A stretch of 64,000 nucleotides of DNA from Brevibacterium yomogidense (lineage in GTDB: Bacteria > Actinomycetota > Actinomycetes > Actinomycetales > Brevibacteriaceae): contig NZ_FWFF01000005.1 of the NCBI RefSeq assembly GCF_900163715.1, forward strand, positions 62,001 to 126,000, in the 5' to 3' direction. This document shows positions 26,468 to 36,842 of the stretch, one piece after another (position 1 is the first letter of the stretch; the number at the start of each line of letters is the position of its first letter). The notes under the pieces are model-generated. The model ran no database searches and was not told the DNA's origin. It worked only from the letters and a program-made list of their open reading frames with translations. Position numbers and translations under genes: made by a program.

Positions 26468-26514
26468 CCTCCCCTACCCCCGGCGCAGAGTGGACGGCCG
26501 GGGTGCAGGGGAGG
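26468..26514 (-). terminator. Hairpin between guaB and the MFS gene, covering the MFS ribosome binding site
   Basis: Two 7-bp stems stack: 26478-26484 with 26497-26503, and 26468-26474 with 26508-26514, separated by a small internal loop. It begins 9 bases past the guaB stop, so it may end the guaB message. On read-through RNA, the outer stem would pair CCTCCCC with the GGGGAGG used by the MFS gene. Confidence 0.6.
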
Positions 26515-26522
26515 AGCGCGAG

Positions 26523-28142
<1,620 letters not shown>

Positions 28143-28160
28143 CTACTCCGCGACGGCACC

Positions 28161-28192
28161 GCGCCGGGCATGAGACTGCTCACGCCCGGCGC
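28161..28192 (-). terminator. Hairpin downstream of the AtoE-type transporter
   Basis: GCGCCGGGC pairs perfectly with GCCCGGCGC; after one mismatch TGAG/CTCA adds four pairs and closes a 4-nt loop. It starts 14 bases past the transporter stop on the minus strand. Confidence 0.7.
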
Positions 28193-28206
28193 GGAATCAT
28201 CACGGT

Positions 28207-29643
28207 TCACAGCATGCTTGCGACGAAGATGACTCCGATCAGCACGGTTCCGGACACGATCATCGACGCGGACGTGTAACCGACGATGTCGCGCAGTCGG
28301 CAGCCCGCGATCGCCAGCAGCGGCAGCGCGAAGAGCGGCTGGATCATGTTGGTGATGCTGTCGCCGTACGCGATCGCCATCGTGGTGATCGCCGGATCCA
28401 CTCCGAGTGCCTGCGACGCGTCGATCATGACCGGCCCCTGCACGGCGAACTGTCCACCGGCACTGGGGATCGCGACGTTGAGCAGCGCGGCGGAGATGAA
28501 GGTGATGACGCCGAACGACATCGGAGTGGAGATGTCGACGAAGAAGCTGCTGATGACAGCCCCCAGACCGGTCGACACCATGATGCCCATGATGCCCGCG
28601 TACAGCGGGAACTGGAGGAGGATGTCGCCCACGGTCGAGGCAGCGTTCTTGATCAGCTGTCCCAGTTCGTGGGTGGAGCGCGACAGCAGCAGGAGCAGCG
28701 CGAGGAACGACCAATTCACGATGTCGAGGGTGAGCGCGAACCCGTTGGTCGAGAAGTACCAGATGATGTAGGCGGTGACCGCCAGGCCCAGAAGCATCGG
28801 CACGATGCGTGAGGCGTCCATCCGTGCTGCCGGCGAGGAGTCCTCCACATCGGAGGTTGCGATCTCGACGCCCGCTTCGCCGGACGCCAGGTCCTTGGGC
28901 AGCTGGATGATCGTTTCACCGCGGCGTGGCCTCAGCGTCGGCATGATGAGCACGAGTGCTGGAATGACCACGAGAATGCCGATGAGGTTCCAGGGTGTGC
29001 CCAGGGTCTCCGACACCGGGATCGTCGAACCGATCGTGTCGATGATGAACGAATCGGGGGTGGCAGCTGCGAGCGGGGCGGAGCTCGAGTAGCCCATCGA
29101 CCACACGCTCATGGACGTGTAGGCGCCGGCGACCAGCAGGGGGAAATGCACTTCAACGCCTCGGTTGCGCATCTGGACTGCGACCTCACGGGCCAGCAGA
29201 CCACCCACGACGAGCGCCAGACCCCAGGTGAGCATCGAGGCGACGCACGCGATGAGCGTCACCCACGCGTATGCCTGGTAGGCGGTGCGCGGCATCCGCC
29301 CCATCGCCACCAGGACCTTGCGGACGGGTGCGGTGTTCGCCAGCGCGTGACCCAGCAGCAGGATCAGGCACATCTGGGTGGTGAACTCCAGCAGGCCTGC
29401 CAGCCCATCGCCCCAGCCCGACAGCACGTCGACGGGGGTCGCGGGCGTCATCGTGAGCGCCATGATGACGACGATGACAGTGAGGGCCACCGCGAAGATC
29501 AGTGGAGCGGGCATCCATCTCTCGACGAATCTGCTGAAGGGACCGGTGATGGTCCTCAGCGACAGGCCGCGACCTGCACTCTCAGTCGACTCAGTGCCAG
29601 CGGCTGGCTGCTCACCTACCGCGACGTTGTGCTCAATGCTCAT
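28207..29643 (-). CDS. Short-chain fatty acid transporter, AtoE family
   Basis: A 478-residue membrane protein with about twelve helices. TQMCLILLLGHALANT, TWGLALVVGGLLAREV and the closing IPSAGGQFAVQGPVM and YGDSITNMIQPLFALPLLAIAG stretches match the AtoE family, linked to uptake of short-chain fatty acids such as acetoacetate or butyrate. ATG 29643 has GAGAGG about 9 nt upstream. It lies 46 nt after the FCD regulator gene on the same strand, and is probably co-transcribed with it. A charged cytoplasmic loop near residues 245-275 is not family-typical. Confidence 0.88.
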   Translation of the reverse strand: MSIEHNVAVGEQPAAGTESTESAGRGLSLRTITGPFSRFVERWMPAPLIFAVALTVIVVIMALTMTPATPVDVLSGWGDGLAGLLEFTTQMCLILLLGHALANTAPVRKVLVAMGRMPRTAYQAYAWVTLIACVASMLTWGLALVVGGLLAREVAVQMRNRGVEVHFPLLVAGAYTSMSVWSMGYSSSAPLAAATPDSFIIDTIGSTIPVSETLGTPWNLIGILVVIPALVLIMPTLRPRRGETIIQLPKDLASGEAGVEIATSDVEDSSPAARMDASRIVPMLLGLAVTAYIIWYFSTNGFALTLDIVNWSFLALLLLLSRSTHELGQLIKNAASTVGDILLQFPLYAGIMGIMVSTGLGAVISSFFVDISTPMSFGVITFISAALLNVAIPSAGGQFAVQGPVMIDASQALGVDPAITTMAIAYGDSITNMIQPLFALPLLAIAGCRLRDIVGYTSASMIVSGTVLIGVIFVASML

Positions 29644-29689
29644 AATGGTTCCTCTCTGAACCGGACCTCTTGGAATCGCCTGGGATCGC

Positions 29690-30436
29690 CTACGCCGGCT
29701 TCGTTGCGGGCACCGACGCCCCTGCGGGGATGCGCACGCGATCATCGCCGCCGTCACCCTCGCCGGCACGACCCTCACTCGCTGCGATGCGTGCCGCCAG
29801 CAGGTCTCCCAGATGGGTCATGTGCTCGACCATCGCTGCGCGAGATGTCTCCGCATCGCGCTGCCTGAGCGCGTCGAGGATCGTGTGGTGGTCTGTGCAC
29901 GAGGCTTCGAGCCAGCCCGACGTCTCCGTGTACAGCGACGGAGAGGTGTAGCGCAGGGTGATCGCCAGCAGCCACACCATCTTGGGTGCGTTCGCCGCCA
30001 CGTTGATCATGCGATGGAACCGGTGGTTGGCTACGGCATAGGCGGTGTAGTCGTCTTCGCTGACTGCCCGCTCCAGCTCGGCCTGGACCGCGAAGAGCTC
30101 CTCGACGTCCGCGTCGGACATCTTCAGGGCCGCCCGGCTGGCGAGCTCGCCGCAGATGAGCGCTTGGGAGATGAAGATGTCTCGAATGTCCTCTGAGGAC
30201 AGCGGCGAGACGACGAAGCCCTTGCGCGGGACCATCTCCACGAAGCCTTCGCCCTCGACTGCCAGCAGACCTTCGCGGGCAGGCGTCACGCTGATGTCGA
30301 GCTCCTCTGCGAGCTTCTCCGGATAGAGCCTGTCGCCCTCATGGAGCTTGCCCGCGATGATCGCCTCGCGCACCCATGAGGCGGCTCGATCGCTGAGTCT
30401 GTTGCGCCGGTTCCTGCGACTTCGCAGAGCAGTCAT
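29690..30436 (-). CDS. GntR-family regulator with FCD ligand domain
   Basis: A 248-residue repressor-type regulator. The N-terminal winged helix (about 13-80) contains LYPEKLAEELDISVTPAREGLLAVEGEGFV. The FCD domain (about 85-220) has the metal/ligand residues expected in ANHRFHRMI and in the HHTILDALRQRD stretch. FCD regulators usually sense carboxylic acids. ATG 30436 has GGGGAGG about 9 nt upstream. It lies divergent from the acyl-CoA ligase and next to the AtoE-type transporter, so it likely controls both through the AT-rich interval. Confidence 0.9.
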   Translation of the reverse strand: MTALRSRRNRRNRLSDRAASWVREAIIAGKLHEGDRLYPEKLAEELDISVTPAREGLLAVEGEGFVEMVPRKGFVVSPLSSEDIRDIFISQALICGELASRAALKMSDADVEELFAVQAELERAVSEDDYTAYAVANHRFHRMINVAANAPKMVWLLAITLRYTSPSLYTETSGWLEASCTDHHTILDALRQRDAETSRAAMVEHMTHLGDLLAARIAASEGRAGEGDGGDDRVRIPAGASVPATKPA

Positions 30437-30482
30437 CCCGTGGCACCTCCCCTTTGAGATTCCGAAGCGAGTCATCCGCCTC

Positions 30483-30537
30483 GTGTTTACAGAATATTTT
30501 CTATGAACCATACTGGACAAAACGCATATGATCCAGA
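30483..30537. promoter_or_regulatory. AT-rich divergent promoter and operator region
   Basis: This is the most AT-rich stretch nearby. Leftward: TTGTCC, 18 nt, TATTCT. Rightward: TTTACA (30486-30491), 17 nt, CATACT. Between and around them lie two dyads: AGAA-TATT-TTCT and CTGGA (30513-30517) with TCCAG (30532-30536). The two promoter candidates overlap, so one bound regulator could switch both directions. Confidence 0.5.
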
Positions 30538-30606
30538 CCACACGGCAGAGTCGCGGATGGTCGGCGAACATCAGCGCAGCGAGGATGCCGCGCGTGAGGA
30601 GAATCA

Positions 30607-32418
30607 GTGACGACTGCAGGCGAGACGACGAGGGAGGCCACAGCGGCCCACCCGTCCCCCACGACCGACGGACCACCTGCGCAGTCCCCTTCGACCTGGT
30701 ACGGACTGCTCGAGCACAACGCCCGCACTGCTCCGCATGACAGCGCTCTGATCGATGGCGAGCGCACGCTCACGCACGCGGAGTTGCTCGCCCGTGTCCG
30801 CAGACTCATCGGCGGCTTCGCGGACCTCGGAGTGGAGCCGGGACAGATCGTGGCGGTCTGGCTGCCCAACTGCCTCGAGTGGGTCGAGACCGCTGCAGCG
30901 CTCGCCGCTCTGGGCGCCACCGCACTGGGCATCAACACGAAGCTGCGCAGTCACGACGTGAGCGGCCTGCTCGCACGTGCAGACTGTGATCTGGTGATCA
31001 CCGATCCCGGGTTCAGGGGAATCGGCTTCCGCGACATGCTCCGCGAGATCCATGCTGACGATCCCGAAGCCATCCGCCTGGTCGTGGAGGTCGCGCTGCC
31101 GTCTGACGAGGCGACCGCGCCCGAGGCCCCCTCCCCCGCTGCTCCCGCGGCATCCTCCGGTGCCGCGGCACCGGCCACTGCCGCCGAGACCACTGCCGCC
31201 GACACCGGGACCACAGCCGAACCCACCCCGTTCGCCACGATCGACTACGCACGACTCCTGGAAGCCGCCCCTCGCGAACCGTCCACCCACGACGCGAATA
31301 CCCACGCGAGCGCGTTCACGTCCTCCGGAAGCACCGGGGTCCCGAAGATCATCATGCACACGCAGGCCGGCCTCATCGGGCATTCGACCGCTGTGGCTCG
31401 CACCTTCGGCTACATGGATGCGTCCACCGTGGTGCTCGCCACTCTCCCCCTGTGCGGAGTGTTCGGTCTCAACACCCTCATGGCCGCGCTGTGCGCCGGG
31501 CGCCCCGCCGTGCTCCAGGCCGCGTTCAACCCGCGTCAGACGATCGACCTCATCGAACGGCACCGGATCACGCACACGAACATGGCCGACGCCATGCTCG
31601 CCATGATGCTCGATGCGGTGGAGGACCCCACACGGATCAGCACGCTGTGCGAAGTGGGATTCGGCAACTTCACCGCGACGGACGTCCGCGGCATCATCAG
31701 ACGCGGAGGGGAGCTCGGCAAGAGGTTCTTCCAGACCTACGGCTCCAGTGAGGTCCAGGCACTCATGTGCTATCCGCCCGCCGACGCAGACATGGAGCGC
31801 CTCTCGCAGGGCGGCGGAGTCCCCGTCGCACCGCTCATAGAAGTCCGAGTCGCCGCCGATACCCCCGACTCCCCTGACACCACCGACGCCCCTGCCGCCC
31901 CTGACACCACCTCCGATGAGCCGCCGACAGGCGAGATCGAGATCCGCGGACCGTTCGTCTCCCCCGGCAGGATCACCGAGCACGGCTATGAGGACACGCC
32001 CGTCGATGAGGACGGCTGGTTCGGCACGGGCGACCTCGGGTACATGCGCACGGCAGACGACGTCGTCTATCTCAATCGCATGGGCGATGTCCTCAGACTG
32101 GGCGGCTTCCTCGTCGCGCCGCGGGAGGTGGAGGACCTCCTCATCACCCTGCCCGGCATCGGCGAGGCGCAGTTCGTCGCGGCACCGGGACCACGCGGCC
32201 TCGTACCCGTCGCCTTCGTGGTCTTGGATCCGGCCGCGGAGACGACTTTCGACGAAGACGCAGTCCTCGCCGACTGCAGCGCTGTCCTGGCCACGTTCAA
32301 GGTGCCCAAGCGTGTGATCCCCCTCGACGAGTTCCCCACGGTCCGCGGGGCCAACGGCGACAAGATCCAGCGGAACCGCCTGCGCGAGATGGCCGAGGAC
32401 GTGCTCCCCACGCGCTGA
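30607..32418 (+). CDS. AMP-forming acyl-CoA synthetase / ligase
   Basis: A 603-residue adenylate-forming enzyme predicted to activate a carboxylic acid with ATP and CoA. The P-loop-like motif is FTSSGSTGVPK (237-247), followed by QTYGSSEVQ and the hinge-side TGDLGYM. The GTG start at 30607 has AGGAG 6 nt upstream. Two low-complexity insertions (about 165-208, Ala/Pro/Thr-rich, and about 417-440, Asp/Thr/Pro-rich) interrupt the usual sequence between conserved blocks. It faces the FCD regulator and precedes a dehydrogenase gene by 96 nt. The acid substrate is unknown; neighbours favour a short-chain acid. Confidence 0.88.
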   Translation: MTTAGETTREATAAHPSPTTDGPPAQSPSTWYGLLEHNARTAPHDSALIDGERTLTHAELLARVRRLIGGFADLGVEPGQIVAVWLPNCLEWVETAAALAALGATALGINTKLRSHDVSGLLARADCDLVITDPGFRGIGFRDMLREIHADDPEAIRLVVEVALPSDEATAPEAPSPAAPAASSGAAAPATAAETTAADTGTTAEPTPFATIDYARLLEAAPREPSTHDANTHASAFTSSGSTGVPKIIMHTQAGLIGHSTAVARTFGYMDASTVVLATLPLCGVFGLNTLMAALCAGRPAVLQAAFNPRQTIDLIERHRITHTNMADAMLAMMLDAVEDPTRISTLCEVGFGNFTATDVRGIIRRGGELGKRFFQTYGSSEVQALMCYPPADADMERLSQGGGVPVAPLIEVRVAADTPDSPDTTDAPAAPDTTSDEPPTGEIEIRGPFVSPGRITEHGYEDTPVDEDGWFGTGDLGYMRTADDVVYLNRMGDVLRLGGFLVAPREVEDLLITLPGIGEAQFVAAPGPRGLVPVAFVVLDPAAETTFDEDAVLADCSAVLATFKVPKRVIPLDEFPTVRGANGDKIQRNRLREMAEDVLPTR

Positions 32419-32514
32419 TCCGCTGCTCCCCACTCACATCTCCCTACCCACATATCCGCGCCCACGTCTCCGCACCCGCTTCTCCCCACGCACAGCACGA
32501 ACAGAAGGATCTCC

Positions 32515-33603
32515 ATGACGACCCCCACGCCCACGCAGATGCACGCGATCCGGCTCGAGGACTTCGGCGGCCCCGAGGTCCTCCACTCTGCGACCGTCCC
32601 CGTCCCCCAGCCGGATTCCGGCTGGATACGCATCCGCGTCGCCTACTGCGGCGTGTGCCGCCACGACCTCCTCACCCGAGCCGGGAGGTTCCCCCGCGCC
32701 ATCCACCCGCTGACCCTCGGCCACCAGGTCAGCGGCGTCATCGATGCGGTGGGCGACGGTGTGGAGGGCTTCGCCGCCGGTGACCGCGTGATGTCGATGA
32801 TCTTCTCGGGCTGCGGGACGTGCGACAACTGCATCGGGGGCAACCAGTCACTGTGCACCGTCGTCACGCCGAAGTTCCTGGGCGAGGACCTCGACGGCGG
32901 CTACGCGGAGTACGTCGTGATCCCGGCCTCGACCACGGTCCACGTCCCCGCCGAGGTCTCGCTCACGTCTGCCGCCATCGTCACCTGCACGTTGGGCACA
33001 GCGTGGCACGCGCTCGTGACGCGCGGAGCACTGCGAGCCGGTCAGGACGTCGTCATCACGGGAGCCAGCGGCGGTGTCGGGATGCACGCGGTCCAGATCG
33101 CAGCATCGCAGGGCGCCCGCGTCATCGCGATCACGTCGTCGGAGTCAGGGGCCCGGGTGGCCCACGATGCCGGAGCCCACGACGTCATCGTGGATCCGGA
33201 ACGGAAGTTCGCGCGTCGGCTGAAGGATGACCTGGGGCTCAAGGCGGATCTCGTGCTCGAGGTCGTGGGCGCTCCGACCCTGCGCGAATCGCTGCATGCG
33301 GTGAAGCCCGGCGGGACGGTCGTCGTCGTGGGCAACGTCGAAGGCGCTGAGGTGTCGATCCCTCCCGCCTACCTCATCCTCAAGGAGATCGCGCTGCTGG
33401 GCACCAAGTCATGCACGAACCAGGAGCTCGAGGCTCTGCTGGCCGAGGTCGCCGCCGGACGGCTGAGCGCTGACGTCACCGAGGTCGTCGAGTACACACG
33501 AGCCCGCGAGGTGCACGAGAAGATGGAGGCGGGCGGGTCACAGGGGCGCATCGTGCTCGAGGTGGCGGGCGAGCAGGGCGCCGCCGCTCACACGTCCGCG
33601 TAG
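32515..33603 (+). CDS. Zinc-dependent medium-chain dehydrogenase/reductase
   Basis: A 362-residue MDR enzyme. It has the catalytic zinc region CGVCRHD (Cys45-Cys48) with GHQ at 69-71 (the usual family residue is GHE), a complete structural zinc site (Cys100, 103, 106, 114) and the cofactor motif GASGGVGMHAVQIA. It could act on an alcohol, or on an enoyl-CoA like MDR acryloyl-CoA reductases; sequence alone does not decide. ATG 32515 has AAGGA upstream. It probably shares a transcript with the acyl-CoA ligase. It ends only 19 bases from the convergent transglycosylase gene. Confidence 0.87.
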   Translation: MTTPTPTQMHAIRLEDFGGPEVLHSATVPVPQPDSGWIRIRVAYCGVCRHDLLTRAGRFPRAIHPLTLGHQVSGVIDAVGDGVEGFAAGDRVMSMIFSGCGTCDNCIGGNQSLCTVVTPKFLGEDLDGGYAEYVVIPASTTVHVPAEVSLTSAAIVTCTLGTAWHALVTRGALRAGQDVVITGASGGVGMHAVQIAASQGARVIAITSSESGARVAHDAGAHDVIVDPERKFARRLKDDLGLKADLVLEVVGAPTLRESLHAVKPGGTVVVVGNVEGAEVSIPPAYLILKEIALLGTKSCTNQELEALLAEVAAGRLSADVTEVVEYTRAREVHEKMEAGGSQGRIVLEVAGEQGAAAHTSA

Positions 33604-33622
33604 TTCACGCGTCCCCGCAGTC

Positions 33623-34447
33623 TCACACGTACGCGTAGTGCTGCGCCGCGGAGTGGACGTCCTCGACGTACTGGTCCGACGCGTTGTAGCGGAGGATGCC
33701 GTTCGACCACTCGTCATCCGATGCGAAGTCCACCTGCATGCTGCACAGATAGTTCGCCGCGGTGAACGCTGCGTCGTCGATCTGATGCGGATCCGCGCCG
33801 CCGAGCCCCCGCGCATCGACCGCGAACATCTCCCACGTCTCCGGGATGAACTGCATCGGGCCGACCGCGCGGTCGTACTCGGTGTCGCCGTCGAGCCGAC
33901 CGCCGTCGGTGTCCGTGATCTCCGCCGTGCCGTTGGTCCCGTCGAGCGGGATCCCGATGATCTCCGGTCGCACGTCTCCGTCCGCCGTCACCGAGGCCCC
34001 CTGCAGCCACCCGTGGCGGCTCTCGACCCAGCCGAGCCCGGCGAGGGTGTTCCACTCGAGCCCGCAGGTCGAGTGCTCCTCCCCCGCCCACAGCGCGGCT
34101 GACGCATACGATTCCAGCACCCTTTCCGGGATGCCCGTGCGCTGCGCGAGGTCCTCCACCCAGCCGGGGGCCACTGCGAAGTCCGCGGCGGGCGATCCGG
34201 CTGCCGGCTCCGCCCGGCCGTCGTCTGCCGTGCCCGAGGCCGCGGCGACTCCTCCACCGATCCTCTCGGGGGCCTCGGGCCGGGACGGGGCGCCGTCAGC
34301 GGGACCGCGGTCGGCCTCGGCGTCGGAGGGGTCCGACTGCGGCCCGGGCGCCAGCGACAGGAACGACACGAGGATCCACAGCCCGGCTCCCATCGCGAGC
34401 ACGGTGAGGCAGGCGAGGACGGTGGCGAAGACACGTGCGGGTGACAT
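33623..34447 (-). CDS. Lytic murein transglycosylase
   Basis: A 274-residue membrane-anchored or secreted peptidoglycan-cleaving enzyme. One N-terminal hydrophobic segment (about 5-33) is followed by an acidic Pro/Ala linker, then an SLT-type domain with the probable catalytic Glu in GLGWVESRHG, and GPMQFIPETWEMF and NYLCSMQ motifs. ATG 34447 has AAGGA about 10 nt upstream. It would cut glycan strands outside the membrane. It is a single gene, convergent with the MDR gene. Confidence 0.88.
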   Translation of the reverse strand: MSPARVFATVLACLTVLAMGAGLWILVSFLSLAPGPQSDPSDAEADRGPADGAPSRPEAPERIGGGVAAASGTADDGRAEPAAGSPAADFAVAPGWVEDLAQRTGIPERVLESYASAALWAGEEHSTCGLEWNTLAGLGWVESRHGWLQGASVTADGDVRPEIIGIPLDGTNGTAEITDTDGGRLDGDTEYDRAVGPMQFIPETWEMFAVDARGLGGADPHQIDDAAFTAANYLCSMQVDFASDDEWSNGILRYNASDQYVEDVHSAAQHYAYV

Positions 34448-34619
34448 GCGGATCGTCCTTCCGGGCAGTGGTGCGAGAGGCGGCGGAATCTGCTGCGTCG
34501 TGTGTCCGGGGCGCCGCAGGGCGCGGACAACGCTACCGCCTGCAGCGGAGCGCCCGCTGGGAGGCCGGCCGTGAGGTGCGCCGCACCCGCACCACGGTTC
34601 GGCGGGCGCCGCGACTCAC

Positions 34620-34689
34620 ATGCGTCGGTTCGCATGCGTCGGTTCAGATGAGTCGGCTCACGTGCATCGGTTCAGGTGCGTCGCCTGTG
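34620..34689. repeat. 14-bp tandem repeat at a gene 3' end
   Basis: Five degenerate 14-bp units start at 34620, 34634, 34648, 34662 and 34676, with consensus ATGCGTCGGTTCAG. The last two units run into the stop and final codons of the membrane protein gene ending at 34672. Confidence 0.75.
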
Positions 34690-35310
34690 CTGGGCCCACA
34701 TCCGCGATCCGGTGGCGAGCACTGCCACGACGACGGCGACGACCGGCCCCGAGAGGATCCCCAGCAGGTCCTCGACCTGCATCGTGTACGAGAAGGTGGC
34801 ACCCGGGACCACGACCCCCGCCGCACGTGCCATCGCAGGCTGGGCCTCACCGACGACGAAGGGCGCGGCGAAGGCCAGCACCGTCCAGATCGCGGCGAAG
34901 GTGTAGAGGAACTTCGGTGTGACCCAGCGGAACGGAGCTCCCGACCGCATCCCGCGGGAGACGACGGCGAGTGCGAGGCACATGACGATCCACGTGCCGA
35001 ACGTGGCGACGATCGTGAAGAGGTAGGGCCAGGAGACACTCACCGGCACGCCTTCGAACACGACGTCGATCGTGCCGCCCTCGACTGCCGCACCGCCGGC
35101 GGCGATGAGCGAGGCTCCGTCCATGACCCGCGCCGTCCCGGGCACGGTCCCCTGGAGCATCGAGACGATGCCCAGAACTCCGAAGATCGCGAGAACGCCC
35201 GCGCTGACCCAGCTCACCACCTCGAACACGACGAGTCCGATGCGGAGGAGGCGCGGTGGGCGGGGGATGTCGGGGTCCGGAGCGACGACGGAGGAGTCGG
35301 GAACAGTCAC
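34672..35310 (-). CDS. Four-helix membrane protein, DUF2975-like
   Basis: The 212-residue product has four membrane segments and a soluble loop after the first, the arrangement of the DUF2975 family, whose function is unknown; I am not certain of the family. The GTG at 35310 is chosen because AGAGG lies 7 nt upstream; ATG 35340 has none. The C-terminal tail is basic (HRRRT). The stop codon lies in a 14-bp tandem repeat, so the C-terminus may vary between strains. Gene order gives no clue to its role. Confidence 0.65.
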   Translation of the reverse strand: MTVPDSSVVAPDPDIPRPPRLLRIGLVVFEVVSWVSAGVLAIFGVLGIVSMLQGTVPGTARVMDGASLIAAGGAAVEGGTIDVVFEGVPVSVSWPYLFTIVATFGTWIVMCLALAVVSRGMRSGAPFRWVTPKFLYTFAAIWTVLAFAAPFVVGEAQPAMARAAGVVVPGATFSYTMQVEDLLGILSGPVVAVVVAVLATGSRMWAQHRRRT

Positions 35311-35387
35311 GGCGCACCTCTCGTCGAAATCGGATTCCATTCTAGTGGCCGCGACGACAGACACGAATCCGGAAGGACCGGAAGGAC

Positions 35388-36524
35388 TCAGATCGCGAGC
35401 TGCGACCGAGTGGGCCGGAGGCTGAGCCTGCTGTCGAAGACGCGCCCCTCGCCCGTGAGCGGGTCGCGGAACTCCAGACGGCTCGCGAGCAGCTGGAGCG
35501 GAGACGACAGGTCGTAGGGGTCGGGACCCAGGTCCACGGGGTAGACGGGGTCGCCGAGGATCGGGGTCCCCCACCCATTCATGTGCACCCGCAGCTGGTG
35601 CGTGCGTCCGGTGTGCGGCGTCAGTTCGAACTCGCCGATCCGCGGGGTCGCGCCTGTGGGTGCGGTCGGAAGGTCACCGTCGGCCTGCGGGTTCGTCGAG
35701 GGCGGGAGACCGTCATCCGTCGGCAGATCGGCGAACGTCGGGAGGTCAGCCTCCCCGAGGATGCGCACGAGGCGAGCCTCCGTCCGAGAGTTCGGCGGGC
35801 CGGGGACCTCGCGCACCTGCCGGTCCCCCGACTCCTTGTGGAGCAGGGTGGTGCGGCAGGCGGCCCAGCCGAGCGGGACCTCGGCGGCGGTGGTCGTCTG
35901 AGAGCCGGCGCGGTCGGCACCGTCGACTGGCTGCGGAACGGGTGCGGAGACTGGCGCGGGCGGCAGGGCGGCGAGCGCACGGTAGGTCTTGCGGATGCGC
36001 CGGTTCTGGAAGAGCGTCTGGTAGGCGCCACGGGTCTCGGGCCGCTTCGACAGGAGCAGGAGACCCGCCGTCACGCGATCTAGACGGTGGATCGCGACCA
36101 GGTCCGGGTCGTCGCGCTCGACGCGCATGCGGGTGACGACGCATTCGCGGACGAAGCGGCCGTTCGGGGTGCTCGCGAGGAAGTGCGGCTTGTCCACGAC
36201 GAGGAGGTGCTCATCCTCATGGACGATGCCGATCTCGACCGGCACGCGCTCCTCCGGCGGCACGTAGCGGTGGAACCAGTAGAAGCCGCCCGGGATGACG
36301 GGGTCCTCGAGGCTCACGCGGGAACCGTCCTCCGCGGTGAGCTCGCGCGTGGCGGTGAGATCGAGGATCTCGTCCTCCGAGGCATCGGGGAAGTCCGCGC
36401 GCAGCCACGCGCCCACGGACGGCGGTACCGGCTGGTGCATCCGCGGGTGCATGCCGGCTCCACCGGGAGCGCGCAGACGCGTGGCGGAGATCCCCTCGCG
36501 GGGCGGAAGAGGAGAACGGGCCAT
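35388..36524 (-). CDS. RluA-family pseudouridine synthase
   Basis: A 378-residue RNA pseudouridine synthase. The catalytic motif is HRLDRVTAGLLL (146-157) with Asp149 as the expected nucleophile, and HTGRTHQLRVHM near the end binds the target uridine. It lacks an S4 domain. A repeat-rich insertion (about 275-308, with ADLPT and DGLPP units) and a shorter one near residues 190-215 enlarge it compared with typical members. The exact RNA target is not predictable. ATG 36524 is the first plausible start, with AGGA about 10 nt upstream. It is transcribed alone. Confidence 0.88.
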   Translation of the reverse strand: MARSPLPPREGISATRLRAPGGAGMHPRMHQPVPPSVGAWLRADFPDASEDEILDLTATRELTAEDGSRVSLEDPVIPGGFYWFHRYVPPEERVPVEIGIVHEDEHLLVVDKPHFLASTPNGRFVRECVVTRMRVERDDPDLVAIHRLDRVTAGLLLLSKRPETRGAYQTLFQNRRIRKTYRALAALPPAPVSAPVPQPVDGADRAGSQTTTAAEVPLGWAACRTTLLHKESGDRQVREVPGPPNSRTEARLVRILGEADLPTFADLPTDDGLPPSTNPQADGDLPTAPTGATPRIGEFELTPHTGRTHQLRVHMNGWGTPILGDPVYPVDLGPDPYDLSSPLQLLASRLEFRDPLTGEGRVFDSRLSLRPTRSQLAI

Positions 36525-36571
36525 GATCCACGATCCTAGTCGCGGGCCAGCCCCTCCCCGTGGCAGGCGCG

Positions 36572-36635
36572 ACCCACCAACATTCATCAGACCGACGGAC
36601 TTCTTTCCTATGCGGTCTGATGAAAGCTGGTGGGT
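36572..36635 (+). repeat. Dispersed hairpin repeat, copy B
   Basis: A member of the same family as copy A, with two mismatches in the stem, so it is the most decayed copy. It lies in the 318-bp gene-free interval 36525-36842, between divergent genes (RluA-type and ThDP enzyme), where a terminator role for the flanking genes is not expected. Confidence 0.8.
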
Positions 36636-36638
36636 GGT

Positions 36639-36708
36639 GTGGCGACCGTGGCCTGGCGACTGTGGGCTGGCGACTGTGGGCTGGCGACTGTGGGCTGGCG
36701 ACTGTCGC
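36639..36708. repeat. 14-bp tandem repeat upstream of the ThDP enzyme
   Basis: Three identical 14-bp units (CTGGCGACTGTGGG at 36653, 36667 and 36681) are flanked by one diverged unit on each side. They fill the space between hairpin copy B and the putative promoter. Confidence 0.85.
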
Positions 36709-36762
36709 ATGGCAGCGAGTTCCGCCGCGTGGGCTTCACGGGCGGCCGCGCGCGAGGTGTCC

Positions 36763-36785
36763 TAGACTGCCACTGAACGATCGTT
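36763..36785 (+). promoter_or_regulatory. Putative promoter -10 and palindrome before the ThDP gene
   Basis: TAGACT (36763-36768) is a -10-like hexamer without a clear -35. AACGATCGTT (36776-36785) is a perfect palindrome placed at the expected transcription start, a usual position for a TetR-type repressor site. Confidence 0.4.
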
Positions 36786-36842
36786 AAGACGCGTGGGTCG
36801 AAGCCGATCCGCGCGTTCGTCAACACACGGAGCGAGGAAGCT

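Noticed and set aside
36639..36708. CRISPR-like array
   Set aside because: The 14-bp units are directly adjacent with no spacers, and no cas genes are present.
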